Positions 11,653 to 24,800 of a stretch of 64,000 nucleotides of DNA are shown in pieces. The DNA is from Botrytis cinerea B05.10. Its lineage: Eukaryota > Ascomycota > Leotiomycetes > Helotiales > Sclerotiniaceae. Every line of letters begins with the position of its first letter. Within the stretch, counting starts at the first letter, position 1. Location of the stretch: contig NC_037319.1 of the NCBI RefSeq assembly GCF_000143535.2, positions 930,001 through 994,000 on the forward strand, given 5' to 3'. Under the pieces are notes generated by a model. That model was not told where the DNA came from and made no database searches. It saw only the letters and a list, made by a program, of their open reading frames with translations. The translations under genes were made by a program, and so were the position numbers.

Positions 11653-13533
11653 TCACTTCTTAAACCTTTCCTCGCCCTCCAGAACCAACTTCTCCACGTT
11701 CTCAAATGCTCCAAGAGCACTCCCATATTTCTTCCACACCTCAGGTCTATACCCCTCATCTATCTTCTCAATAGCACCCTCTTCTTTCCACCTCCTTCCT
11801 ATCAATTCCTCGAAACTTTCTCCTTTCCATTTCGCCTCATTTCCACTTCCGATCTTTCCACCCTCCTTCTCGCTTCGCTCTACAGCCCAGACGGCTTTAT
11901 AAGCACCACCCAAAGCACACGCGTTCCCTCCAACATCCAATTTCCATACTCCCTCCACTCCACCCAACACCTCGCCCACAATCTTCGCAATGGCTGGATT
12001 ATGCGAGCCGCCGCCTACAAGATAGATACGACGAGGTTGAGCTGGGATATCGTTCGAAGGTGAAGTCACCAACTTTTGAGAACGAAGACGTAAAGACAGG
12101 ATTTGCGATTCTACAATGATACGAGCTTCCGTTTCTGGATCATATGGTGTTTTGGCTTCATTTAATGTATTGTCTGGTGAGGACTCATAGCGGAAGGTGC
12201 CGGCTCGAACATTTGGGACGATTTCTGGAAGAGGGAAATAGAGAGCTAATTTTGCAGGGTCAGAGGGAGACTTTTGAGCGAGAGGTGGAGTTTCTGTAGC
12301 GGCTTTGTTGAAGTTGGACCATGGGTCTGAGGTTTGGGATGCGGGGAGAGCATCCCTGATCTTTTCGCGGGCGAGACCTCCATTTTTATAGCAGAGCATG
12401 AACATGTAGAGACCGGCTGTAGTAGGATGGTTAAAAAAGTGGTAAGCAGGGTCTGGGACGTAATTGGGGGTTGACATGAGGAACGTTGTGGATGTTCCGA
12501 GGGAGACGATAGCGTCCATGGGGCGAAGAGGGAGAGCTAAGATTGTGGCTGGATTATCACCGGTGAAGGGGACGATTCCACAATCGGCGGGAAAGTTATA
12601 GCGAGATGTGAAATAAGAGGATATCGAGCCCATGCTTCCACCGCCATCTTCTCGTACCTCACCAAGTTTGGATTTCAAGGAAGCAAGACCGTCGGATCCA
12701 GCTGCAAGAGTGAGAAGAGGCTCGCTCCAAGATCCAGATTTTATGTCCCAGAGATCCATGCCGCAAACATCACTGATATCAAAGGGGGCAATTTCCCCAA
12801 GGAATAAAGATGCCAGGAAAGATGAAACGAGGGTTATACGAGAAGTACGGCGGTAGACCTCTGGATACTTTTTGTGAAAACGCATGATTTGTGGTCCCGT
12901 GAATCGCTGTCAATATTGTTAGTCAAAGCAAATCCATCTTGACACAATCCTGCGACATAAAGGACAGAACTAACATGATGAGCTTTACTCCCCGTAACTT
13001 CTGCTAGTGTCTCCTCACTCCCCAACTCGCGATCAAAAGCATCGCATTCCTCTTGCGTGCTCGCATCTTGCCAATTAGGACTCCACGGATGCGCAAACGT
13101 ATCCTTCAACTGCTCTACCAAACTCTTTTTCGTGTCCAAAGCTCCCAATACCTCTTCCCCCTTTTGGCTCCAATAAACACTTCCATGTTGTTGACCTGAG
13201 CCTGAAATCCCCTTAATCAGATGAAACGGACAAGATTTTTCCGAAAGGCGTTGAAGAACTAAATCAACAGCTTCAAGCCACATGGCTACTGGTGCGTAAA
13301 CCTCTCTTTCGACTTCATTGACATGTACACCTTTTTTGATGCCATATTTGGAGAGGTCGGCATCGAAGTCGACTTTAGCTTCGTATCGGACTTTTAGGGA
13401 GGACGATACCACAATTGCTTGGAAAAGATTAGAGAGCGGTAAAACGAGGGAACTATGCTCACGTGGACATACCTTTTAGTTGCTGGGTGGAGAGGTCAAA
13501 ACCTAGGTATAAAGGCTCCTCTTTTGAAGACAT
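11653..13533 (-). CDS. xks1: D-xylulose kinase (xylulokinase, FGGY family)
   Basis: Phosphorylates D-xylulose with ATP to xylulose-5-phosphate, feeding the pentose phosphate pathway; cytosolic. Three exons: 13473-13533, 12975-13417 and 11653-12906, with introns of 55 and 68 nt, giving 585 aa, the usual length for fungal enzymes. Visible FGGY features are the N-terminal GFDLSTQQ (11-18), SGSGQQHG (about 92-99), HRFTGPQI at the second junction (148-155), PFTGDN with the probable catalytic Asp near 265, SLGTSTTFL, and a C-terminal [13 protein letters not shown]-domain motif. The start in exon 1 is required, because the first phosphate-binding motif is encoded there. Nothing looks truncated. It could in principle act on a related ketose, but the whole length follows fungal xylulokinase. 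Confidence 0.93.
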
Positions 13534-13985
13534 GTTTGGATTTGTGATCTTGATTAAGTATTGAATTGGTGGAGAATGAAATGAATGAATAAATATCACA
13601 AAATCAAAGAGCAGAAAAAGAATGAAAGGGCTATTTTATACACAAAGAATCGGACCTGCCTCTATCGTGGGGTTATGGAGAAAGGGAAGATTAGTAAAAG
13701 TTGACGTTGGAATAGTATCCACATTTAGCCTGAATGAAAGCCACAAATTCAAGTGGTTCGGGTGTTTAGATGCGCACCAATCAAAGCAGACAATCAGTTT
13801 CCATCATAATGGCTCTATAAATTTTGATACATTGCAAAGAGTACAAACTCGTCGAAATTTCACCCCCTGCGCCAAATTGATCCTCTGCAAAGACTTGTCA
13901 TGAAGTCCTACCGCCCATCCCTAACGCCAGCTCCAATTCCATGCAAACTCCAAATGATGAATGTTCATACGATCTTCTATAACGT
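13534..13985. other. Promoter region of xylulokinase and 3' flank of the CDF transporter
   Basis: 452 bp between two minus-strand genes. A 93-codon ATG frame at 13622-13903 (+) runs antisense through it and is probably chance. Confidence 0.5.
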
Positions 13986-15464
13986 CTATAATGTCTTCTT
14001 GGCGTCATGACTATGGGCGTGTCCATTGTGATCGTGATCGTGGTCGTGATCATTCAATTCAGGCTCAGGACTTTCTCGTGGGCTCACATCTCCACTGATG
14101 AATTCATCGAAAAGGGAAGGTTTGGCTTCATCTTTTGGTACAAAGCGTACTTTCACTCGTCGAACACCTCGAACCTTTGAGCCAACCATTTGCCTGACAC
14201 TATCCTCTACTTCTCTAACATCCTCAACTGTCCACGCCTTAGGTACGGCAAGTTGAAGCTCTATCAGAAAGTTCTGTCCGGATTTAACACCCTCGACTTC
14301 TCGTAATTCCACTTCTGACCCTTCTGTAAGATTGAGTAGACTCTTTTGGACCGCTTTTGTGACAGACTCCTTGACCTCGGCGTCGATTCCCCTATCTGCC
14401 AATTCATATAGCGCTGATATAGTATTGCCCCATCCAGCCTTAATCACGAGTAATGAGATGAGGAATCCTCCAACAGGGTCCAACCAAGCTGCCTCGTGTA
14501 GGAAATTTGCTCCGAGAATCGCGAAAAGGGTAACGATACCGGTGAGGGAGTCAACTCTGTGATGGATCGCATTACTGGCTAGAACGGAGCTCTTTCTTTC
14601 TCGTGCTACTTTCATCGCTGTGAAGATCTAAGTCAGCATATGATAAATCAACGAACGATTTGCCAATGGCAACTTACTTGCTTGGTATAGGTATTCCTTG
14701 ACGACAATTGTACCGGCAGCTAACCAAGCAGCGTGTAAACTAGGTAGTGATGGCCCATGGCTATGGCTATGTCCATGCGCATGTGCGGCAGCTTCTGCGG
14801 CTGCATGGGCATCCAAGAAGAAATGCGCATACAGGATTTCAGAACTATTCAAGCACATGAACATCCCTCCGAAAAGAAGCATGCCACTAACACCCAATGA
14901 TCCTAAGCTCTCAACCTTTCCAAAACCTGTTGGAAAAAGCTCAGTTGGAGGTTTGAGACTCCAGGAAACTGTCGCCAACGTGAGGATATCACTGGCAAGA
15001 TCGGTAACACTATGCCAGGCATCTGCCAACATAGCCTGAGAATTGAACATGTACCCTCCTACTCCCTTGGCAACCGCCATGCCCAAGTTCGAATAAAGTC
15101 CAATCCGCGTAATTCGCACACCGGCATCGTTCTTATTCGTCGAGGTAAGGTACGTATTGTCATGATGGTGATGGTGGTGAGAGTGGCCCGCATGCGAACG
15201 CGTTTGAGTAGTTGTGAGAGAAGCCATTGAATTGAGCAGTCTTGGATTGAAGTTGTCGGACAGTGATTGAAGTCTTGGGAAGGATTTAAGAGGAATGTTG
15301 TAAGCTTTAGTACTGTAATTGAGTAAAGTGGAATCGAAAGCGGCAGTCTGCAATACTCGGGCAATTTGATATTGAGGTGTCCTTATGCTCGACTTAAACC
15401 CCAGTGTGACGACAGGCCTTAACGAAAAGCGTCCATGGGAGAAGCAATGAAGAGGCATGGGCAT
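13986..15464 (-). CDS. Cation diffusion facilitator, mitochondrial iron transporter type (Mmt1/2-like)
   Basis: CDF-family metal/proton antiporter, probably mitochondrial and probably moving Fe(II) by analogy with yeast Mmt1/Mmt2. Two exons, 14678-15464 and 13986-14617, with a 60-nt intron at 14618-14677; 472 aa. Residues 1-80 are Arg/Ser-rich and acid-poor, like a mitochondrial presequence. A His-rich stretch follows (near 92-102). TM2 carries WHSVTD and TM5 carries HHRVDS, the paired HxxxD metal sites of the family. A second His-rich loop (AHAHGHSHSHG) lies between membrane segments, and the C-terminal cytosolic-type domain ends in an Asp-His repeat tail. An internal ATG at residue 80 could give a form without the presequence. 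It is divergent from the sirtuin gene. Metal specificity is inferred. Confidence 0.88.
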
Positions 15465-16442
15465 AAATAAATTATTTTGGGATTAACCATAAAATGAGAA
15501 CGTGTTCTAACCGGACAATATCCTTTTCGTACACACCCTTTCTAGGCGTTCATTAAAGGGACTAGGTGCTTTTACTAGGAGTCTTATGGCCCACGTTAAG
15601 GGACGATGGACTTTGCTCGGAGCGAAAGGGGAAACAAGACATCGCCCGCTTAAAGTGGAAATGTATTCTTGCTTAGTGAAGAAAAGGCGTGTGGAGTACT
15701 TTGGAAATTTCTACCAGTGCAACAAGGCTTTCGGAAGGTTAATATCAAATTGCATAAATGAATTCGCAAGCCAACCTTCCCAGATGACGACGAGTGCCTG
15801 CGTGTTAGCCGTTTTTGGACGAGCCGGTAGCCAGTCACCGAGCAGCCATTTGAATTCCGAACTGTACTTTGGAAATCAGATGAAACGTACAGGGTGGGAA
15901 TGTCACTCTATAGAGGTATCTCTTGGCCCTTGCGTGGCCTTTGGATGAATCGCATCTAGGAATGTCACTGTTGGATATGCATCTCCACACCCGCGATATA
16001 AAAGGGAAACTACTTGGATGTACATGAGACTTTGAAGAGTTTAGACCGGAACTCTCCTCTGCCGGCATTCATATAAACACCTAGGTGTACAGACAGTATC
16101 CTAGGTAGTTGCTTCAGCCGAATATCATCCTTTGCATATCCGAGTGGAAATTCCGAGCTTGAAGGCGGTGTTTGTGTGCCCACCCACTGGATGTATGTGT
16201 ATGCGAGTATGGATACTGGAGTAAATAGATAGATGCCTCGTACTTCGTGGATACAAAGATAGATAGAAAGATAGACAGATGTTAGCCTTGCATTGACTAA
16301 GCCACTATATCACAGCCTGGTCCGCCACCAAGCTAATCATGACGTTAGTATATCTTGCATTTCAATTCATTCTTTCTTTCTACAATCTTTTGCATCCTCG
16401 AACGCGCGTCTAAATGCTGAATGCCAGATTCATGATCATCCA
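15465..16442. other. Shared divergent promoter between the CDF transporter and the sirtuin
   Basis: 978 bp separate two starts pointing away from each other. An ATG frame of 120 codons (15586-15948, +) has no recognizable features. AGATAGAT repeats occur near 16225-16280. No binding sites can be named with confidence. Confidence 0.6.
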
Positions 16443-17866
16443 ATGCGAAAACCTCTCATGAGAATACCCTATACGGGTCCATTGCCCCCTCCCTCAATCC
16501 TGCCACGAAGCGCAAACTCATTACCGGGGGCAATCCACGCTCTGTCGAAATTCCTCACTGCCCCGCCTTCCCATAACCTTCCAGATGGAGTCAAAGACCC
16601 ACAATCAACAGTAATCTTGTCAGGAGCCGGTATTTCTGTGGCTTCGGGGCTGGCAGATTAGTGAGTACATTGGTTCTTTCATACCCATAGGTCATTGTTT
16701 CATCTGGGGCAAGAAACGGTGAATCGTCTACTTAGGGGGGCTTCTTGCTTAGCGGACAGGGTACATATGATATTGCATAATTAACCACCCGGGACGCTAT
16801 ATATCATCCAGTGCCAAGCTCACATTGCGTGGACGATTGCTAACCTTCCATCCTCAATAGTCGAGGTTCGAAAGGCACATATGTGTTGAACAAATCATAT
16901 CGACCTGTTTACTATCATGAATTCATTGCGAGCGACCAGGCACGTCGAAGGTACTGGGCGAGGAGTTTCCTAGGATGGACGAATTTACACAAAGCCAAGC
17001 CGAATCCAGCTCATTATGCTATTAAAGACCTTGCCGATATGAATATTGTAAAACGGGTAGTCACACAAAATGTTGATTCATTTCACTCGGAGGCACATCC
17101 AAATTTGGCAACTGTTGAACTTCATGGATATCTTCGAGCTTTGACTTGCGTCACCTGCCGAAAAGACTTACCTCGAGATATTTTCCAAGAATCTTTAGCA
17201 AGATTAAATCCAGCATGGGCGGCATTTTTGGCTGAAATACTTGAATCTGGAGCTTTAACTACGGAAGACCCTGAAGACCGACGAGCAAAAGGCATGAAGG
17301 CAAATCCTGACGGAGATGTTGACGTACCCGGAGCACCATATGACACCTTCAGATATCCGCCGTGCCCTCATTGTCTCGAGAATCCTCCAGTCTTAAAAGA
17401 CGGATCGCAATCGATTGTGGAAGTTGATGAAGAGGGAGCTTGGAAAGCAACGAGCACAGCGGGCATATTGAAACCCGCTGTGGTCATGTTTGGGGAGAGT
17501 ATAAATGCGCAAGTGAAGGAAGCCGCTGAACAAGCGATAGATGACTCTGGTAGGCTGTTGGTATTGGGAACTTCGCTTGCCACATACTCTGCCTGGAGAT
17601 TGGCACGACGTGCTCAAGAGAGGAACATGCCTATCGCAATTCTGAATCTAGGCGGGGTCAGAGGTGAGGAGGCATTCTTTAAGGATCTCTCTGGTGGCCA
17701 AACCGGAGAATTTGGCGTAAGAGCTGAACTAGGAACTGATATAGTTCTACCTGCACTTGTTGATCAATTGAATCGGATCGGCTTCACGTCTAGAAAAGAC
17801 GACGTTCAAACTCCTTACGAAGCACGACAGAAAAATAGCGGTATGTTCAAGGACATGCTATCGTAG
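16443..17866 (+). CDS. NAD-dependent sirtuin, class II (SIRT4-like)
   Basis: Sir2-family NAD-dependent deacylase or ADP-ribosyltransferase. Two exons, 16443-16660 and 16861-17866, with a 200-nt intron; 407 aa. Motifs with this start: GAGISVASGLADYRG (61-75), TQNVDSFH (141-148, Phe where Leu is usual), catalytic His in LHGY (161), zinc Cys pairs at 169/172 and 241/244, PAVVMFGE, and the C-terminal NAD segment LGTSLATYSAW. The GAGxSxxSG-YRG pattern and long zinc-module insertion fit class II enzymes such as SIRT4, which are mitochondrial. The ATG at 16458 (MRIPYTGPLPPP) is an equally good start, matching remembered homologues. The frame stays open upstream to 16275 but lacks another ATG, so no convincing presequence is visible. 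Confidence 0.88.
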
Positions 17867-17922
17867 AAATACATCAATCTTGTAATCTTGTACAGTAGAC
17901 CATTTTTTGTACATAAATCTTC

Positions 17923-18559
17923 TCAATAGAACCCCGAGGGCACGTTGCTCTTACTCTTCGCGTTTTCGGCGGCCTTCTTTTTGGTCGCTGGGACGTCAAC
18001 ATTTTCTGGTTTAGATTTCTCTGCGGGAGACTGTTGTAACGCTGCGTCTTCTCGTTCGATCTCCTGTAAAACTTTATCCAGACATATTAGAATTATACCC
18101 CAAGAATTCAATCATGAACAATGTATATATACCTTCTTCCCATTCTCGTTCTTGCTCTCGATCTCCAACTCCGAGAAGTGCTTCAACGTCAGGCTTTTCT
18201 CCATTTCTTATTCTCTGAATAATTTCTTTCAATACTCCAATTTTGGCATCAGCGCGGCGACTGAAAGTTGTGTATTCATTTCTCAAGGCGATCATCTGAA
18301 TTGACATGGATCCAATCAGAAGGAAGATCCATATGAAAAAAGTCGCAGGATTCCAATCTTTGGATTTCGGTTTTTTGCTTACGGCTCGTTCGCTTTTTCG
18401 AAATGGTTTAGGAATCATATTCGCCCAGAACGAAGCCTGAGTGACGCTTTGAACGGCATACTGGCGAGACTGAGGAGCGAATAATCGTTGCTGAAGAATT
18501 GTGCTTCTGATAGCAGGTGGCGCAGAAACCAGCCTTCTAATCATCGTTGATTTGTTCAT
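17923..18559 (-). CDS. Small mitochondrial-type single-TM protein (DUF5321-like), function unknown
   Basis: Two exons, 18133-18559 and 17923-18071, with an intron at 18072-18132; 191 aa. The N-terminus (MNKSTMIRRLVSAPPAIRST) is basic and hydroxylated, like a mitochondrial presequence. One membrane segment follows (FFIWIFLLIGSMSIQMIAL, about 72-90), then a charged coiled-coil-like region ending EREWEEVLQEIERED across the intron, and a Lys/Ala-rich tail. The layout matches a fungal family I recall as DUF5321, with no known function. It is convergent with the sirtuin gene (56 bp between stops) and divergent from separase (283 bp between starts). The acceptor was chosen because it alone restores the EEVLQEIE frame. 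Confidence 0.75.
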
Positions 18560-18842
18560 TGTGACCGGATATTTGAATATTGTTGTCAAGATGTAACAAA
18601 TGGGTGAACAGTATTGAAGTTGTAAAAATTGAATTTCCGTAGGGCTTTAAGATGAGCCGAAAGTTTTAGGTCTTTGGTTGCCTAGGAAACAATGTCAACA
18701 GGGGACCTCCGTTTTTCGATTATGGAGATTTATGATTCTTTACATCACTCGAAGACGACATCAATTGTTTTTCTTTTAACTTTTTGGAATAATGTCTAAG
18801 TACCAATAATACTGTTTCTTTCTTGACAGAATTTCTATTGTA

Positions 18843-21800
18843 ATGAATTCATCACAGCAATCCGCGGATGCTGTGCGCGCCGCTATATCTTCGACAACAA
18901 CATGTACTCCAGCAACAGTTACTCTGCTCAGTGACCTATTATCTTCTAAGGCGACTACCACTCCGAATACGTCTGGAACCTCAAAAACAGTTCCTAAAGC
19001 GACTGCGAAACCCACCAAAAAAAGCACAACTCGAGCTCCTGCGTCGCGGACCAGAGTCAACGAGGCGGATAAGGAAAATGCGAACGCAAACGACAATGTA
19101 GAATCGCTGTCTGCAAAGGAAAAATTCACACTGGCTACCGAAGTTGTAAATAGTACATTGAAAGTCTTAACAGAAGCGATCAAAGTACCATCTCAGCCCC
19201 GAAAAGCACCAACTACCAAGGAGAAAGCTGCAGCTCGCAAAGGGCTTAGAAGATCAAGTTCAGTTCCTCAAGCACCATTGCAACCACGAGCTTTAAATCG
19301 AGTTTCTAGTTCGCCCAACATTTCAAAAACTCGAGATGGATCCGCATCTTCGACCTCAGCATGCTCTCCCGGAATTCGATCGGTTGCAGAATGCGCCAGA
19401 GCCGCATTTCTATGTTTACGAGGAATCCAACTTGCGAACATAGCAGGTCTTACTATGCCACCTCTACAGCTCGAAAACGGAATGTCTGTTCTGGTTGGAA
19501 AATTGTTGGCACTTGGTTTAGAGGATTTGGCAACTAAAGAGCTTAGAATCTTGAAACGGCGGTTGGACATGGAAATTGAAGGGAAGAGTGCGCCAGTAAC
19601 CAAAGATGTAGCTTCCATTTCAACACCACAAACTTTGGCTGAACTTTTGGATTTTGGGGAGATGTCAGCAACAGGCGCGAAATTAGGCCTGGTGATTACA
19701 ACTCAGTTACAGGCATTAAGGCTTATGATTGCCTCCCGGAAACCCAAGTCCATTGAAGCTGCAATGCCATTTCTACGACCCGGACATGCCTCTTCGCCTG
19801 TAAAACTCCTTTTGAAAGCCGCCGAGGATTCAACGCAAGTGAACAAGTCTGCCCGTCAACTTCAAACCTTGTCAGACATGCTTCTATCTATGAGCCCAAG
19901 CGTCTCGTCCTCAGAAGATGCCACCGCTTTGGATTGTAAAGTCAGCATAACACCACAGGCGGCTTTCATATTACAAGCTTTAGCTCTCGACGTACGCTTA
20001 TCGTGGTGGAAGCTTGCAAATCATAAAGGGGATGTTGAAAAGGATATATTTGACCCTTTCCTGAGATGTATTCAAGCATATGCCCGACGAAGTCAAAATG
20101 AGTCTGATAAGGTATACACAAAATGCTCTAACGCATTTTCACATCTCAAAAAGTCATCATTGAAATACGAAACCGAAGGGCTTAAGTCGGCACCTGCCTT
20201 GATGGGAATCTATCGTTTATTAGGGTCGCTTTCTAAAGAAGCTAATATTATTAATGAAGCTATTGAATGGGTTGGAATGGTCAGAAATCTTCTTGATTGT
20301 AAAGCCGACTCCAATGCTAGACATAGTGCTCTCACGGCTCGTTTAGTTTCTCTCACTCTACGGGGCTCTCAACGAGAGCAAACGGAAAAGTTATTGGTCG
20401 AGCTGTTGGATGTGCTAGAGCAGCCATTCAAGGGGGAGGCATCTGAGATTGATGAATTAATGACAGAAGTCTCTTCGGCAAGGAGAGCTGCTATCATTGC
20501 GATTTCGAACCCTGTGTCTGAGTCGCCATCCAACACAAGCGACCTATCAACCAAAGTCCGCCAAATGTGTGAATCCCTCGTTTCCTTATGCCCTCGACTA
20601 TCCCTTCGCTATATTGGTAAGAAACCGGATGAAAGTGCCTCAAGCAAGGATGTTGTGCGATTCGAACAACGCAGGAAATTTATCACCAAGCCCTCCGTGC
20701 ATGCAATTGATTCCGCATTGTTCTTGGTCAAATTACTTCTAAAACAAGAGGCACCAGGGTGGGAACGAGTAGATTCCTTACTGCAAGATTGTCTTACATT
20801 ACTCGACCGGCTAGAACACGGTTCTATGGAAGATGAGAACTTCAATGCGACACAGTGCTATATCAAAATTTCTAACCTTTACTTCATGTATTTCCTTGAC
20901 TTACGTCGTAGTACCGATGCTGGCAAAGGAACTCCACAGACACGAGTAGTTCTCCGAAGGTCAATTGACTGTCTTAAATCAAGGCCTTTGCCGGATCGGA
21001 ACGCTGGTCTTATGTCTATGAAACTGGAACGAATGGCGGATCTTTCCAAAAGCATGGGTCGATTTGACGAACTTTTCAAAACCCTTGTCATGTTACGAGA
21101 TGAAACGGTAGAAAATGGCGTTTTGTGCAAGGTCGTCGAAAATGCCAAAATTCTATCTATTCGCCAAGCTTGGGAGTGTACTGACGATGCACAAGTTCTC
21201 GCTCGAACTATACAGTCTCTGGTAAAGGTATATCTCAATCACCCAGACGTCTCTCCCGAACCTTGGCTTTTCGGTCTCTCTTGGACGAATGATCAAAAGG
21301 GTGCTGTTCTTGAACATGAGTTGGATATCTTGGCCGGCCTCACTAATCCCACTTCTGTTGCCATGGACTTGAAAAGTAAGGTCTTTCAGCACCTGATTTC
21401 CTTGTACGACTTAAACCAATACCCCGTGCGCAGGCTACGCGCTATGGCCATATTCCAACATTCGCACAACGAACAACAAAACGGTTATATGGTTGAGACT
21501 CTCACAGCTCTCATGAGCAAGTCTATCGATATCGAAACGACCCAGGATGCTGGTTTGGCAGGCTACCTGAGGCATTGGGTAGCTATGGCGGTAAGTATAA
21601 TGGAACTCCAGAAAGATGAAATTTGCATAAAAAATCTGAAGAACTGCATCGTGAACTGGCGAACCATTCGTTCTGAAGCCAAAAATCTCGCGGCTTTGCA
21701 GCTTCGCATCGAGAACATCCCACAGCTGTTGCTTCACCTACAGTCGCTTGCCAACTTTATGGAAATGCGAGGTCTAGAAACCGACAAGCTTGTCATTCTT

Positions 21801-24800
21801 CGCCTTATCGCTGATTATAATGAGCTCTACTGTGAATTATCTGGTCACAATGACATTGTATCAACTTACAGTGCCTTGGGCCTCTCTTGGCTTCAACTTG
21901 GATATTCTGGAAAAGCTGGATTGGCATTGGACAAGGCGCAAAGTTTTAGCTTGCGCAGCAATCTTGGGGCCAAAACAGACCTTCACATTGCACACTCACA
22001 GTACATGTTAGCACTTGGAAACCTTGAAAAATGGTAAGCCAACAAATTTTTGATCCTACAGAACCCACTAACATGCAATAGTCAATTTCATCTAGAGTGT
22101 GCTGAAGGAGCTTTCATTTTAGAACGAAAAGAATTAGAAGAAGACAAATCACCTCTCAGTCTTCAAGAGAAGACTCGACTGAACTGTGTTGTAGCGAAAG
22201 CTTCTTTGATTCGGTCGATGCTTGCCATTGAACAGGGAGGCTCAGAATCCGCTCTTGTTCATGCTAAGCAGAGCGTCAGACTACTTAGGCGCGCATGGGC
22301 TACCACCGAAGCGATACTCCGGAAAAAGAAACTAGCGGCTGTACCCAGGGACGATACGGAGAAAGTGGTGGGTGGGCTCTCTCAACTGGACATTTCTACA
22401 AACAAAATAGCGGATCAACCTCAACCACAAGACAGCCCATCAGGAATTGGATTTTGGCCATTGGTTGCTCCCCTTTTCCATGGGTTGATTCATTTATCAA
22501 ATTTGTACGCTCATCATGGGCTATTCCAGGAGACGTTACATTACGGAGAGCAAGCTCACGAGCTCATTAAGTCATTCAATTTTGATGGGCAGTCTGCAAT
22601 AGCATTGGCCACACTCGGAAATATCTGGACTAAAGCTGGGAACCTAGAGAAGGGCACCAATTACCTCATGGATGCCGAAAAGTTCTATAAAGACGGGACT
22701 AAGGGCAAAAGTTCGGTTACAGTTGCATGTCAAATTGGACGCCTCCGTGGAATGCTTGGAGATCGTAAAGCAGAAATTGCATGTCTGGAGGAAGCAAATC
22801 AAACTCTCAAAACTCTCATAGACCCTGCTTTTCTTGCAACTCTTGAATTGGGTGATGCTGATGTGCCGGATGTTCCTGATACATTGGAAACTGGAATTCA
22901 AACGCTCTCGATTTCAAAACGAAAAGCGCCAGCCGCTCGAAAAACCACGACACGTAAGAAAATGCCAGTTCCCCGAAAGCCTGTCGTTCGTTCCAAAACT
23001 CCAACGCCTTTGGAATCATCAGTTAACACAGAGTGTCCTCAATTGGACTCTTTACGAGCAAATATTCTGTGGCAGTTGGCTGACGCTCTCATGAGCGTGA
23101 AAAAAAGAACCGAAGCACAGGTTTTCTTAGATGAAGCCAGTAAATACTCTAATAGCCAATTGGATGAGGTATATCAGGGCCTCTCCGAGGCTCGATGTTT
23201 GCTTGTACGATGCATGGAACAAATGGTCTCCGATCCAGTATACTCCGTACTTCAAGACTCAACTCTCTCATTTCCATCAGTTGTCGGAAGTGTGAAAAGT
23301 AACAAGAGCCACGCGGAAAACCCAAATCTCGCACAACAATCACCGCCTAGAAAAACACAAACTTCCAGAAGTGGTCGTGGAGCGAAGAACTCAAGTCCAG
23401 ATAACCTTTTTGACAAGTTGCACCGAGCCCAAGAAATTTTAGTGGAAACCTATCCAGTTGCATTTCTCGTTGCTCCAATCTCTGTTATGCACAAAATAAC
23501 TTCTCTCCTCAACAATGTCTCTATTTTGCTCTCTGCTGCAGGGCCAATCAAGGGAAAATCTCAACCCGGTCTTGCAAGTTGCTCCATTGATTCTGCGCGC
23601 ACTCTTGCATTCCGCAGAGAGCGTAAAGTTATCTTACAAGAGACTTGTATTCCAGAACTCGATGACCTGCGTTGGCCCGATTGTGGGGCTATGTCACGAC
23701 GATCAAGTCTTGGGGCATCATTGTCATTCTGCGATATCCCGAAATTTCAAAAAGAATACATAGATATCCTCCCTAAAACATGGACTGCTCTCTCAATATC
23801 TTTAAGCGAGAATCGCCAAGAACTTTCTATTACTAAATTACAAACTGGCCATAGTCCTTTTGTACTTCGTCTACCTTTAGGACGTAACAATTCAATGGAT
23901 GCAGATGAAGAAGTGTTTGGTTTTGAGCAAGGCAAAAGCGAGCTTATAAATATCATTGATCTTGCAAAGGCTAATTCTCAAAGCGGCCCTAGCAGGACAG
24001 GTCGCGAAGCAAAACTTGCTTGGTGGGCAGAACGTGCAGAGTTAGACTCTCGTCTTAAGGATCTACTAGAAAATATCGAGAAGGTATGGTTGGGAGGGTT
24101 TGCAGGAATATTCTCTCAATTCACCAGAAAGTCAGACCTTCTCGCTCGTTTTGAGAAATCCTTTGAAAATATACTTGACAAGCATCTCCCTTCTCGTCAG
24201 AAGAGCAAGAGAAACTCTGGGCCTCGTGTTACTTTGGACAGCAGGATTTTGGAGTTATTTATCGGTCTTGGTAATCCATCAGCAGATGATAGTGACTTTT
24301 CCGAACAGCTGACCGATCTTTTGTATTTTGTTGTTGACGTTCTTCAATTTCACGGAGAATTGAACGCTTATGCAGAAATTGATTTCGATTCAATTGTCAT
24401 TGAGATCCATGATGCTCTTCGTTGCTATCACGAAGCTGCTTTCAGTTCGAGTCAGCACGACGAAGGAAAACACACCATACTGATATTAGACAAGGCTCTC
24501 CATATTTTCCCATGGGAATCGCTACCATGTATGGAAGGCTTAGCAGTCTCGCGTCTTCCATCACTTGGATGTCTTCGGGACCGAATTTCTAAGCAACAGA
24601 AAACGTCAGATGAAGGCCCAGAGGGGCATTACATTGATCGCAACAACGGCGCCTATATCCTCAACCCCGAAGGCGATCTCAAAAATACACAAACTACGTT
24701 CCAAGCTCCTCTAGAAGCACTTCCTTCTTGGTCCGGCATCGTCAATCGTGCACCTTCTGAAGAAGAAATGAAATATGAGCTACAAAACAAAGACGTCTTC

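Noticed and set aside
15586..15948. 120-codon ATG frame (+) in the divergent promoter
   Set aside because: Cys/Ser-rich without domain or repeat, lies inside a promoter region, and an antisense frame of similar quality overlaps.
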